Shown here: positions 1 to 7,103 of the stretch, in pieces | Layout: every line of letters begins with the position of its first letter | Position numbering within the stretch: position 1 is the first letter of the stretch | IMG/VR virus record: IMGVR_UViG_3300025687_000298 | Location: 1 to 25,318 of that record | DNA: 25,318 nt | Strand: one strand, 5' to 3' | Source of the DNA: a virus | Made by a program: the position numbers and the translations under genes | Notes under the pieces: generated by a model | Told to the model about the DNA's origin: nothing | The model's database searches: none | Seen by the model: only the letters and a program-made list of their open reading frames with translations

Positions 1-68
1 GCTTTGAGCGTGCTGGCGAGACTAAAGATGGCACTGAGCTATGGGCTCTGTACCGGCACTTGCCATGA
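1..68 (+). CDS. C-terminal end of a truncated upstream gene (possible)
   Basis: Read from base 3, the DNA stays open for 21 codons and stops with TGA at 66-68. The peptide (ending in ELWALYRHLP) has a natural, charged and aromatic composition, so it may be the tail of a gene that begins before the window. A second frame from base 1 is also open, to TAG at 124-126, but its product is rich in Cys, His and Arg and looks less natural. The piece is too short to assign a function. Confidence 0.35.
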   Translation, partial: FERAGETKDGTELWALYRHLP

Positions 69-99
69 TGCGCAGTTGCGGCATCGGTTAAGGTCTCAT

Positions 100-127
100 T
101 TCACTGGACTTGAGGGCTGGGTATAGC
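100..127 (+). promoter_or_regulatory. Weak sigma70-like promoter candidate
   Basis: The 72-base gap between the partial upstream frame and the gene at 141 holds TTCACT (100-105) and TATAGC (122-127) with a 16-base spacer. Each hexamer matches 4 of 6 consensus bases. This is the largest gap in the window and the natural place for a promoter of the structural block, but matches this weak are common by chance. Confidence 0.2.
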
Positions 128-140
128 ACGCACCAAAAAT

Positions 141-605
141 GTGCGCTACCCTGAACCAATGGCAGACAAACTCGTAGACATGAAGAAGTTGGTGGCCCGG
201 TACGAGACCAATGCGTTCGGAGCACTGAGCAAGCAAGACAAGGCCAACTTGGCCGAGGATGTGGATGCGGCCCTGGAGACAGAGGCTGCTAGCATCAAGA
301 TGAATGCGGTCCCGGTCGAAGCGCGGTACTTGCCACGGCTCGCAGATATTCAGCAGAACATTTACTCGGTTCTGGAGAGTGAGAGTCGGAAGTTGGCTGA
401 TGCTAGCTTGCGCCGATACCACGAGACACTGAGCGCGGAAGAGGTTAAGTTACTTGGTGTGGTTACAAGGAGTCTTTGTCAGCTCGGAGACCTTGAAAGG
501 GGCTTGCGACAAAACGACCAACTAAGTAGCATGAGCGATGAAGATCTTCAGAGATTGGCCGGTGAAGCCTTCAAGCAACTGGAGACCAAGGGGCAAAAGA
601 AATGA
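141..605 (+). CDS. Helical phage protein, possible small terminase subunit
   Basis: This is a 154-residue protein if read from GTG at 141; an in-frame ATG at 159 (MADKLVDMKK) is an equally plausible start. It appears almost wholly alpha-helical and charged, with no membrane segment. Its C-terminal third (LSAEEVKLLGVV... SDEDLQRLAGEAF) has the spaced Leu/Glu pattern seen near the end of many small terminase subunits. It sits four genes upstream of the large terminase and no better small-subunit candidate is visible. No clear helix-turn-helix is seen, so the assignment is inference. Its TGA overlaps the ATG of the next gene (ATGA), suggesting translational coupling. Confidence 0.6.
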   Translation: MRYPEPMADKLVDMKKLVARYETNAFGALSKQDKANLAEDVDAALETEAASIKMNAVPVEARYLPRLADIQQNIYSVLESESRKLADASLRRYHETLSAEEVKLLGVVTRSLCQLGDLERGLRQNDQLSSMSDEDLQRLAGEAFKQLETKGQKK

Positions 606-1330
606 CGACCTATTATTACAAAAACACCATCACAGGTTTAGTGAGCCAAAACTCTGACTACTCTCAGCCTCAGGTTGTAACCAAGGCCGACCCGTCTACT
701 ACTACCGGCACTGAATGGTTTAGTAGCCGCATCAATCTATCAAGCGGAAGTTACCGACCCATTATCAATCAATCCAGTGGCTCATTTGGTATTGGTACCA
801 ATGCCCCCAAGCGATTGGTGCTGACGAACTTGTCCACGTCAGCCGCTTTGGTCGCGAATTATTATCAACGGGTACATACCTTTACCGGAACCACTGCCTT
901 TAGCGCCGGGTCTACATTCACAATCGCTGGCGGCACTATGTCACATGGTGACATCACCCTTACGGGCGATGGCGGTGATTTTCTTAGTGCTGTTGATGGG
1001 GTTCTTGGCCAATACACAGCCGAAAAAATGCTTTACATAAACCTCGCGAAAACAAGCACAACAACACGTTTTTATCGAGCGATTAGTATTCAAGATACTT
1101 CAGGCGATACAGTCATCGGCGTTGTTCGCGATGGAGCAAGCATCGATTTTCCTAGCAACGGAACTGCGACCATTGATGCTTATGTCAGAACCACTTCGAT
1201 GGTGCCTGTGGGTGGCCAATTGGTTCTCAACGACATGGTTCTTGCGCCGTCATCGACAGAGATTGCGCCTATCGATATTAAAGAAGAAAATGGCGGAGCT
1301 TGCGACTTTGAAATTCTGATGGTGGCCTAA
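602..1330 (+). CDS. Beta-rich, Ser/Thr-rich putative virion protein
   Basis: This is a 242-residue protein of unknown function. It is rich in Ser, Thr and Gly, with alternating hydrophobic residues typical of beta structure (TFTIAGGTMSHGDITLTGDG) and no obvious catalytic motif, signal peptide or membrane helix. Such composition is common in phage decoration, fibre and tail-tip proteins, so a virion role is a reasonable inference. The start ATG at 602 overlaps the previous stop, and an AAGGGG sequence about 8 bases upstream can serve as ribosome binding site. It is unusual in sitting upstream of the terminase, away from the tail-fibre-like genes at 20.8-24.3 kb. Confidence 0.7.
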   Translation: MTTYYYKNTITGLVSQNSDYSQPQVVTKADPSTTTGTEWFSSRINLSSGSYRPIINQSSGSFGIGTNAPKRLVLTNLSTSAALVANYYQRVHTFTGTTAFSAGSTFTIAGGTMSHGDITLTGDGGDFLSAVDGVLGQYTAEKMLYINLAKTSTTTRFYRAISIQDTSGDTVIGVVRDGASIDFPSNGTATIDAYVRTTSMVPVGGQLVLNDMVLAPSSTEIAPIDIKEENGGACDFEILMVA

Positions 1331-1331
1331 G

Positions 1332-1832
1332 ATGGCTCTCGCGCAAGAAAGACGCTTGCCCATCCGCATCCGCGTGGCTGATGCGTCCGATGCGCCGATG
1401 ATTTACTCCAACTGGCTCAAGTCGTACCACGGCCAGAACAAATCGATACCAAAAGCGGTGATGAACAAGTTACATCGCCAGGTTGTGGGCAGGCTTTTGA
1501 GCGAAGCCCATACAGTCGTCGCGGTCATAGACCTGCCGGATATGGATGATGAATTCTGTGGCTGGCTATGTGCAGACCGTACCGATAGATTTTTTATATG
1601 TCACTGGGGTTATGTGAAGCGTGAATACAGAACCTTTGGCGTAATGACAGCAATGCTTAATGCGTTTGATTACAAGCGCGGCGAGCCAACGCTGGCTAGT
1701 CATGATTTTGTTCTCCGTAAAGACCTTCGGCGGCACAATATTAGCCTTGTCCCGCATCTCTGCCATGAAGGTGGCTTAGAGCAGGTCAACAAACTCTACA
1801 ATGGAGAACTCAATGCAGTCAGTCCCGCTTAA
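1332..1832 (+). CDS. GNAT-fold acetyltransferase-like phage protein
   Basis: The 166-residue protein has the layout of a GNAT acetyltransferase. It opens with an N-terminal strand and helix (IRIRVADASDAPMIYSNWL, residues 11-29), followed by strands around 60-80 (TVVAVIDLP... FCGWLCAD). A strand, then a helix, carries YVKREYRTFGVMTAML (94-109), which fits the acetyl-CoA loop R/Q-x-x-G-x-G/A except that Met replaces the last small residue. Similar small GNAT-like proteins are known next to phage packaging and head genes, but their substrate is generally unknown. It follows the previous gene after one base and overlaps the next gene by 20 bases. The altered last loop residue makes catalytic activity uncertain. 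Confidence 0.65.
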   Translation: MALAQERRLPIRIRVADASDAPMIYSNWLKSYHGQNKSIPKAVMNKLHRQVVGRLLSEAHTVVAVIDLPDMDDEFCGWLCADRTDRFFICHWGYVKREYRTFGVMTAMLNAFDYKRGEPTLASHDFVLRKDLRRHNISLVPHLCHEGGLEQVNKLYNGELNAVSPA

Positions 1833-2091
1833 GTGCATCATGCTTACCGATATCGCCAAGCCGGTATTCAATCAGAACTTCATCGACGTGCATACAAACC
1901 CACAATATGAGCTGACACTGATGGGTAACTGGATTTCGGTCAAATATGGCCAATCAGACCCTCGTTTCGTGCCAGTTCAGTCTATTTCGTGGATGGCACC
2001 GCTCAAAGCCGAGGATATGGGGGCAAAAGAGACCCCAAAAAGGGGTCGAAAACCCAAAATCAAGGCGGTAGCCGATGAGCTTCATGCGTGA
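1813..2091 (+). CDS. Small protein with AT-hook-like C-terminal tail
   Basis: This 92-residue protein has no function I recognise. ATG 1813 is chosen because GGAG lies at 1803-1806 with a 6-base spacer; ATG 1801 (four residues longer) is the alternative. The body looks like mixed beta structure (YELTLMGNWISVKYG). The C-terminus carries PKRGRKPKIK, which resembles the RGRP core of an AT-hook, so DNA binding is possible. The last codons contain one copy of a 12-base direct repeat (2069-2080) whose other copy overlaps the terminase start. If the 700 bases between were absent, this gene would read on to end in ADEPAKQAI, giving 95 residues. The present C-terminus may therefore be altered by an insertion. 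Confidence 0.65.
   Translation: MQSVPLKCIMLTDIAKPVFNQNFIDVHTNPQYELTLMGNWISVKYGQSDPRFVPVQSISWMAPLKAEDMGAKETPKRGRKPKIKAVADELHA
2069..2080 (+). repeat. Left copy of 12-base direct repeat TAGCCGATGAGC
   Basis: This is an exact match to 2769-2780, offset by 700 bases. It contains the ATG at 2075 used, or usable, as the methyltransferase start. It is read in frame as (V)-A-D-E in the upstream small protein. Confidence 0.85.
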
Positions 2092-2800
2092 GCTGGCTCT
2101 TTTCGCGGGCGCTGGTGGAGGAGTCCTTGGGGGAAAACTCCTTGGATGGCGAACCGTGTGCGCTGTCGAGTGCGACCCCTACGCCGCCAGCGTCTTGGTT
2201 TCCCGACAAAACGACGGAACCCTTGACCCTTTCCCGGTCTGGGATGACGTGCGAACGTTTGACGGCAGACCATGGCGAGGCATTGTTGACGTCGTTTCGG
2301 GCGGCTTTCCGTGCCAAGCCTACAGTAACGCCGCTCGAGGCCGACATACAGCGCGAGGCTTGTGGCCAGAAATGCTTAGAATTATTTCAGAAGTACGCCC
2401 AAGATACGCTTTTTCCGAAAACCCGAGCGAAGATGCAATCATCGAAGCTCAAGCAGACCTTGCCGCCGCCGGTTACTCTACCGCGAGAATCAAACTATCA
2501 GCGTCCTTCTTGGGTGCTCCGCATATTAGGGACAGATGGTGGATGGTTGCCGACTCCGACAACAAAAGCGAATTGGGCGGCCAAAAGTATGCAAAAGTGG
2601 AAGGGCAGCAGAAATGCCGTAATGGTCTTTGGGAAACCGACCCCCGAGAACCACGAGTGGTTGATGGGGTGGCCAATCGGATGGACAGACTTAAATGCAT
2701 TGGAAATGGGCAAGTTCCATCAGTGGCAGCAGCAGCATGGGGATATTTAACTGGATATTGGGGTAATTTAGCCGATGAGCCAGCAAAACAAGCAATATGA
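2075..2800 (+). CDS. DNA cytosine-5 methyltransferase (Dcm type)
   Basis: The product transfers a methyl group from S-adenosylmethionine to C5 of cytosine. Counting from the internal ATG at 2084 (MRELALFAGAGGG), motif I FAGAGGG is at 7-13 and motif IV GGFPCQ has catalytic Cys77. Motif VI is ENP at 112-114 (usually ENV), motif VIII is IRDRWW at 148-153, and the final motif GNGQVP is at 207-212. All catalytic landmarks are present, but the target-recognition stretch between motif VIII and the final motif is only about 45 residues, making the enzyme compact (238-241 aa). The residues after motif X (ADEPAKQAI) look borrowed from the neighbouring gene. ATG 2075 has AAGG nine bases upstream, while ATG 2084 matches the start I recall for the family. 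Likely role: methylating phage DNA against host restriction. Confidence 0.93.
   Translation: MSFMRELALFAGAGGGVLGGKLLGWRTVCAVECDPYAASVLVSRQNDGTLDPFPVWDDVRTFDGRPWRGIVDVVSGGFPCQAYSNAARGRHTARGLWPEMLRIISEVRPRYAFSENPSEDAIIEAQADLAAAGYSTARIKLSASFLGAPHIRDRWWMVADSDNKSELGGQKYAKVEGQQKCRNGLWETDPREPRVVDGVANRMDRLKCIGNGQVPSVAAAAWGYLTGYWGNLADEPAKQAI
2088..2750 (+). CDS. Alternate-frame protein fully overlapping the methyltransferase gene
   Basis: The second frame of the methyltransferase DNA encodes 220 residues from GTG 2088. That GTG forms a GTGA overlap with the stop of the upstream small gene (TGA 2089-2091), a classic coupling arrangement. The product (MSWLFSRALVEES...) matches, from memory, a family often annotated as hypothetical in phage and prophage genomes. 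Shared landmarks are SLDGEPCALSS at 18-28, GMTCERLT at 52-59, WLPTPT at 153-158 and EWLMGWPIGWTDL at 190-202. WPTP and WLMGWP motifs also occur in C-terminal parts of some phage cytosine methyltransferases. An open frame of 220 codons has a chance of roughly 3 in 100,000 under uniform base use, though constraint from the other frame weakens that figure. Function is unknown; it could be a partner or decoy of the enzyme, or a conserved shadow. Confidence 0.55.
   Translation: MSWLFSRALVEESLGENSLDGEPCALSSATPTPPASWFPDKTTEPLTLSRSGMTCERLTADHGEALLTSFRAAFRAKPTVTPLEADIQREACGQKCLELFQKYAQDTLFPKTRAKMQSSKLKQTLPPPVTLPRESNYQRPSWVLRILGTDGGWLPTPTTKANWAAKSMQKWKGSRNAVMVFGKPTPENHEWLMGWPIGWTDLNALEMGKFHQWQQQHGDI
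2769..2780 (+). repeat. Right copy of 12-base direct repeat TAGCCGATGAGC
   Basis: This exact copy of 2069-2080 contains the terminase start ATG at 2775. It is read as L-A-D-E near the end of the methyltransferase, in the same phase as A-D-E in the upstream small gene. Confidence 0.85.
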
Positions 2801-4241
2801 TGCGCGTCAGGTATTAAAAGAGTACCTAAAACGGCATGGTGACCTGTCCGAACTACGGGATGAGAACCCAGATGCCGAAAACCGCTCATTTGCTTGGCAT
2901 AAACACCTCTTACCGCAGCAAATGGAGTATTTGCAGGACGAATCGCGCCTAAAAACGGCCCTTTGTAGTCGTCGAGCGGGTAAGACTTATGCATCTTGCT
3001 ATTATCTCATCGAAACATGCATGAAATTCGCAGAATCGACCTGCGCATACATTGCATTGACCCGTTCAAGCGCAAAGAAGCTCATGTGGGCCGAATTGCA
3101 GCGTGCAAACCGCAAATATTACCTAAATATCCACTTCAATAACTCAGAACTGACTGCGACCTTCCCAAATCACAGTCAAATCATCCTCACGGGTGCCAAT
3201 GATGAAGCTGATATTGATAAACTACGTGGCCTTAAATATCAGTTGGTTATTCTCGATGAGGCCGGGTCTTTTGGTCGCCACATTGATGCACTGGTTGAGG
3301 AAGTCTTGGAACCGGCGCTGATTGACTGCGATGGCACCTTGGCAATGATTGGGACTCCTACTGCAAGCTGCTCAGGATTTTTCTATGAAGCATCGACAGG
3401 ACTTCGGCCCGGATTCAGTCAGCATCACTGGACCATTCTCGAAAACTCATACATCCCACACGCTGGAGAGTATCTCGACAAGAAGCGCGAGTCCAAAGGC
3501 TGGGGAGATGACAATCCAGTATACCTGCGAGAGTGGTGCGGAAGGTGGGTTAGGTCAGACGATTCGCTTGTGTACCGGTATCACAGCCACAACATTGTTG
3601 ACGGCCTCCCCGATGACCATGATTTCGAATACATCCTTGGCGTCGACCTTGGATACCACGATGCAACTGCCTTCGTCGTCATGGCTTATAGTCGAGACCT
3701 ACCGTATGTCTTCATCGTCGATTGCCAAAAGCAATCCAAGATGCTGCCAACCGACATTGCAGAGCGAGTCGGTGATCTTGCCGACGAGTACGAGTTTACC
3801 AGAATCGTCGCCGACACAGGTGGATTGGGTAAGTCTATTGTGGAGGAGTTTAAGGTTCGCTACGGGCTCCCTATTTACCCGGCGGAAAAAACCAAGAAGA
3901 TGAGCTACATCGAGATGATGAATGCCGACTTGGCTGATGGCATCCTTAAGGTAACACGGGGCTCTGACATTTTAGATGAGTGGCAGAATCTGCAATGGGA
4001 TGAAGACCACCGCAAAGAAGACGGACGCTTTGAGAACCACCTTGCCGATGCCGCGCTTTACGCATGGCGAGAGTGCAGGCACTATAGATACGAGGCCCCA
4101 GTAGAAGCCCCGAAATACGGAACCCCAGAGTACTGGGCGATGATTGAGGATAAGCACTGGGCTGACACGGCGAAGAACTTAGACCGCAATGAGTCCGATA
4201 GATGGTGGGCTGCGGGGACATCGATTGAGAGGCTACAATGA
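2775..4241 (+). CDS. terL: Terminase large subunit (packaging ATPase and nuclease)
   Basis: This 488-residue motor protein cuts concatemeric DNA and pumps it through the portal. The ATPase domain shows a Walker A-type loop SRRAGKT (65-71), Walker B LVILDEAG (157-164) and a coupling motif MIGTPTAS (191-198). The nuclease domain has the acidic residues expected of an RNase H fold: Asp291 in GVDLGYHD, Asp347 in IVADTGG and Asp425 in NHLADAALYAW. Length and order match the family. The start ATG lies inside the right 12-base repeat and overlaps the methyltransferase end by 26 bases, with only a weak ribosome binding site. The stop overlaps the portal ATG (ATGA). Confidence 0.96.
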   Translation: MSQQNKQYDARQVLKEYLKRHGDLSELRDENPDAENRSFAWHKHLLPQQMEYLQDESRLKTALCSRRAGKTYASCYYLIETCMKFAESTCAYIALTRSSAKKLMWAELQRANRKYYLNIHFNNSELTATFPNHSQIILTGANDEADIDKLRGLKYQLVILDEAGSFGRHIDALVEEVLEPALIDCDGTLAMIGTPTASCSGFFYEASTGLRPGFSQHHWTILENSYIPHAGEYLDKKRESKGWGDDNPVYLREWCGRWVRSDDSLVYRYHSHNIVDGLPDDHDFEYILGVDLGYHDATAFVVMAYSRDLPYVFIVDCQKQSKMLPTDIAERVGDLADEYEFTRIVADTGGLGKSIVEEFKVRYGLPIYPAEKTKKMSYIEMMNADLADGILKVTRGSDILDEWQNLQWDEDHRKEDGRFENHLADAALYAWRECRHYRYEAPVEAPKYGTPEYWAMIEDKHWADTAKNLDRNESDRWWAAGTSIERLQ

Positions 4242-6130
4242 TTGGTGCAAGCGCATATATGGATCAAAGATTTTGGTGGGATTCCGGCGAGGAGAGACCG
4301 CAGGATTTAATTTACTCCCTGCTTGAAAATCTCAAAGATCGAATCGAGACACGCGCTGACCATGATGTGCTTCACCTGTCTTTATTTGAGAACTACTACA
4401 ACAACGCTTTAAACCCAGCAGGGTACAAAACAGGCACTCTCTTCGACGATGACCGCGTTACCTTCAACGTCATTGCCTCGTGCTGCAATACGGTCACGGC
4501 TAAGATTGCCAAAACTAGACCGCGTCCAATCTTCCTGACCAGTGGCGGCGACTTCAGCATGAAGCGCAAGGCTAAGCTACTGACAAAGTTTGTTGATGGA
4601 ATGTTTTACCAGGTCGATCTTTACAATGTGATGCAGCGAGTATTTCTCGATAGCTGCGTCTTCGGCACCGGCGTTCTTAAGGTGTTCATTGAAGACAACC
4701 AGGTCAAGGTTGAGCGCGTCTTCCCTAGCGAAGTTATCGTTGATGAGTATGAGGCCCGATATGGTGACCCTCGCTCAATGTTCCAGCGTAAGGTCATGCC
4801 CCGCGAAGTGGTAGCGGGTCTTTATCCGAATCACCGCGAAGAGATTGCAGCAGCGAACCCATGCGACCCAGAAGACCGAAGCTACAATACCGGCGATATG
4901 ATTGAAGTTATCGAGGCGTGGCATATCCCGTCAGCAAAAGGCGCGGATGATGGCCGCCACGTTATCTGTATCGACAACGCGACGCTCTTCGACGAGAAGT
5001 ATGAGAAAGATTACTTCCCGTTTGTCACCCTCCGTTGGTCACGCCGTATGCTTGGCTTCTATGGCCAAGGTCTAGCTGAGCAACTCCGTGGCATCCAGGC
5101 AGAGATCAATCAACTACTCCTCAACATCCAGGAGCAGATGAATCTCGCGACACCGAAGGTGTTTCTGGAGCGCGGGTCACAGGTAGCAAAAGAGCAGATT
5201 AACAACCAGACGTGGGGCATCATCGAGTATGAAGGTCAGCCACCGCGTTTCTTCGTGCCTCAGACTGTAGCGGGCGAAGTGTTTAGCCATCTCGACCGAC
5301 TCTACAACCGAGCGTATGAAATTTCCGGCATCAGTCAGTTGTCTGCGACGAGTCTTAAGCCTGCGGGCCTAGAGTCTGGTGTTGCCTTGCGTGAGTACAG
5401 CGACATTGAGACCGAGCGTTTTGTGATTGTTGGGCAGGCGTATGAGTCGGCATTCTTAGAGATTGCACGTCAGATGATTGACCTAGCCAAAGACGCATCC
5501 GAAGAAGGCAAAACCTACGAAGTCATCTCCTACGGCGATAAAGAGATTGAGAAGATTAAGTGGTCTGATATTAACCTGCGTGAAGACCAGTACCGAATGA
5601 AGGTATACCCGGCGAGTCTTCTCCCGACCACGCCAGCCGCACGTTTGCAGACAGTCATTGAAATGTCGCAGGCAGGTTTGCTTGATAAGGCGGAGACTCG
5701 CAGTCTTCTCGACTTCCCAGACATTGAGCAATACAACAAGCTGGCAACAGCTCCACTTGATGAAGCCGAGATGCTGGTCGAAGAGATACTGGAGAAGGGC
5801 AAATATTACCCGCCTGAGCCTTTCAGTAACCTGCAACTTCACCTACAGTTCTTTCAGCGGGCTTATATCGAGGCGAAGATTAACGGTGCCCCTGAAGACC
5901 GTTTGGATTTGATGCGTCGATATATGCAGGAGTGCTTTAAGTTACTCCAACCACCAGCGCCGCCTGTCGCTGCCATGCCAGGAGGGCCAACCCCAGTTGC
6001 TGGTGGTTCGCTACCTACCGAACTAACGCCTACGGCAACACCGCCGAAGGAAGCCATTGATGCGCTGGCAGAAGCAGAATTGCCAGCCCCACAAGTAACT
6101 GGCACCGCGCTAGAAGGTGTGCCAGTTTAA
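4238..6130 (+). CDS. Portal protein
   Basis: This 630-residue protein is the likely dodecameric portal at the head vertex through which DNA enters and leaves. Support comes from position (between terminase and scaffold), length, and a portal-like body. The body runs from LFENYYNNALNPAGY through a mixed core to long helices around AEQLRGIQAEINQLLLNIQEQ. The segment SGISQLSATSLKPAGLESGVAL follows the usual stem/wing pattern of podovirus-type portals. The last 60 residues are Pro- and Ala-rich and probably disordered. ATG 4238 is preferred because GAGAGG lies about five bases upstream and the start overlaps the terminase stop; ATG 4259 (MDQRFWW) is an alternative. Confidence 0.93.
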   Translation: MIGASAYMDQRFWWDSGEERPQDLIYSLLENLKDRIETRADHDVLHLSLFENYYNNALNPAGYKTGTLFDDDRVTFNVIASCCNTVTAKIAKTRPRPIFLTSGGDFSMKRKAKLLTKFVDGMFYQVDLYNVMQRVFLDSCVFGTGVLKVFIEDNQVKVERVFPSEVIVDEYEARYGDPRSMFQRKVMPREVVAGLYPNHREEIAAANPCDPEDRSYNTGDMIEVIEAWHIPSAKGADDGRHVICIDNATLFDEKYEKDYFPFVTLRWSRRMLGFYGQGLAEQLRGIQAEINQLLLNIQEQMNLATPKVFLERGSQVAKEQINNQTWGIIEYEGQPPRFFVPQTVAGEVFSHLDRLYNRAYEISGISQLSATSLKPAGLESGVALREYSDIETERFVIVGQAYESAFLEIARQMIDLAKDASEEGKTYEVISYGDKEIEKIKWSDINLREDQYRMKVYPASLLPTTPAARLQTVIEMSQAGLLDKAETRSLLDFPDIEQYNKLATAPLDEAEMLVEEILEKGKYYPPEPFSNLQLHLQFFQRAYIEAKINGAPEDRLDLMRRYMQECFKLLQPPAPPVAAMPGGPTPVAGGSLPTELTPTATPPKEAIDALAEAELPAPQVTGTALEGVPV

Positions 6131-6139
6131 GGAGAGAAT

Positions 6140-7099
6140 ATGACTGAAGAGGGTCAGATTGCAGAAGAGGTTCAACCAGTTCCTGATATGGGAGAATCTT
6201 CTGGAGGAGTTGATGGACGAGCCTCTGGAGGAGGCGACGTTTCACATGAAACAACTGGAGCGGATGATAATCACGATGGAGTGGAGAGCAGCAATGCAGG
6301 AACTCCGCCCGAACCAGCGCCCGACCCATTCAGCAGGCGATTTGCCCAACTAGCTCGCGAGCAGAAGAAGTTGCGCCAAGAGCGCGACGAGATGAAGCGC
6401 ATCCAGCAAGAGCTTGATGCACGCAAAGGTACGGTCTCATCGTTTGACGACCTACAGCGACTTGCCCGCGATAACCCTTACGAAGTCATGCAGAAGCTAG
6501 GGTTAGACTACGAAGCCCTTAGCCGACAAGTCCTACAAGATGGCGAGATTACCCCTGAGCAGAAGATGGCGGGGGAGATGAAGCGTCTTCGAGATGAGAT
6601 TAACGCCATGAAGGCAGAGCGAGCAGAGCTTGTGAAGCAGGAAGAGGCGAAGAAATATCAGGACACATACGGTCGTTTTGTTGACGAGATCAAAAGTTTT
6701 GTGGACAATACAAGTGAGTTCGACTTCGTCAAAGCTAACAATGCTTACCACGTCGTCGCTGAGGTGATGCAAGAGCACTACAACAGCACGCAGGAAGTAA
6801 TGAGTTATGACGATGCTGCCAAGATGGTTGAAGACTACTACGAGGCTGAAGCAGAAAAGTACCTCGCAGTACCGAAACTAGAGCAGAGACTCAAAGAGCG
6901 ATACGCTCCAGCGAAAACAGAGCCCGTGGCTGGGCAAGCAGAAGAAGAAGCTCAGGCTTCTGAGAAAAGGCCACCAAAAACATTAACAAATACCCAGGTG
7001 CAAAGGGCACCAGGGGATAAGCCCGCGAAGCTTAGTAAGCAGCAGTCTATTGATGTGCTGGTTAATAAGTACGGGTCCAGTCTGTTTCGCCAGGGGTGA
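6140..7099 (+). CDS. Scaffolding protein
   Basis: This 319-residue protein probably guides capsid assembly around the portal and then leaves. It has the usual layout. An acidic, Gly/Ser-rich disordered N-terminus (1-60) is followed by a coiled coil (FAQLAREQKKLRQERDEM, about 68-95) and further helical segments with many Glu and Lys (about 150-250). The short basic C-terminus ends LVNKYGSSLFRQG, and in other phages such a basic tail binds the capsid protein. It lies directly between portal and capsid genes. GGAG just before the ATG gives a good ribosome binding site. No protease motif is seen. Confidence 0.88.
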   Translation: MTEEGQIAEEVQPVPDMGESSGGVDGRASGGGDVSHETTGADDNHDGVESSNAGTPPEPAPDPFSRRFAQLAREQKKLRQERDEMKRIQQELDARKGTVSSFDDLQRLARDNPYEVMQKLGLDYEALSRQVLQDGEITPEQKMAGEMKRLRDEINAMKAERAELVKQEEAKKYQDTYGRFVDEIKSFVDNTSEFDFVKANNAYHVVAEVMQEHYNSTQEVMSYDDAAKMVEDYYEAEAEKYLAVPKLEQRLKERYAPAKTEPVAGQAEEEAQASEKRPPKTLTNTQVQRAPGDKPAKLSKQQSIDVLVNKYGSSLFRQG

Positions 7100-7103
7100 G
7101 AAT

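Larger units (their letters stand above)
2081..2780 (+). other. Putative 700-base inserted methyltransferase cassette
   Basis: The segment between equivalent points of the two 12-base repeats is exactly 700 bases. It holds nearly all of the methyltransferase and the whole alternate-frame gene. Joining 2079 to 2780 restores an uninterrupted upstream small gene ending at TGA 2798-2800 and leaves the terminase ATG (2775) and its context unchanged. No transposase or terminal inverted repeats are seen, so recombination at short homology is more likely than transposition. Insertion is inferred, not shown. Confidence 0.5.

Noticed and set aside
2473-2994. Long open frame on the minus strand (173 codons) across the methyltransferase-terminase junction
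   Set aside because: It crosses two well-supported + strand genes, lacks a ribosome binding site, and its His/Pro/Ser-rich product has no natural pattern; it is a by-product of codon use on the other strand.
3349-3903. Open frame of 184 codons in another + frame within the terminase gene
   Set aside because: Ser/Thr-rich product with no recognisable motif, and no start signal; the terminase frame carries all known motifs.
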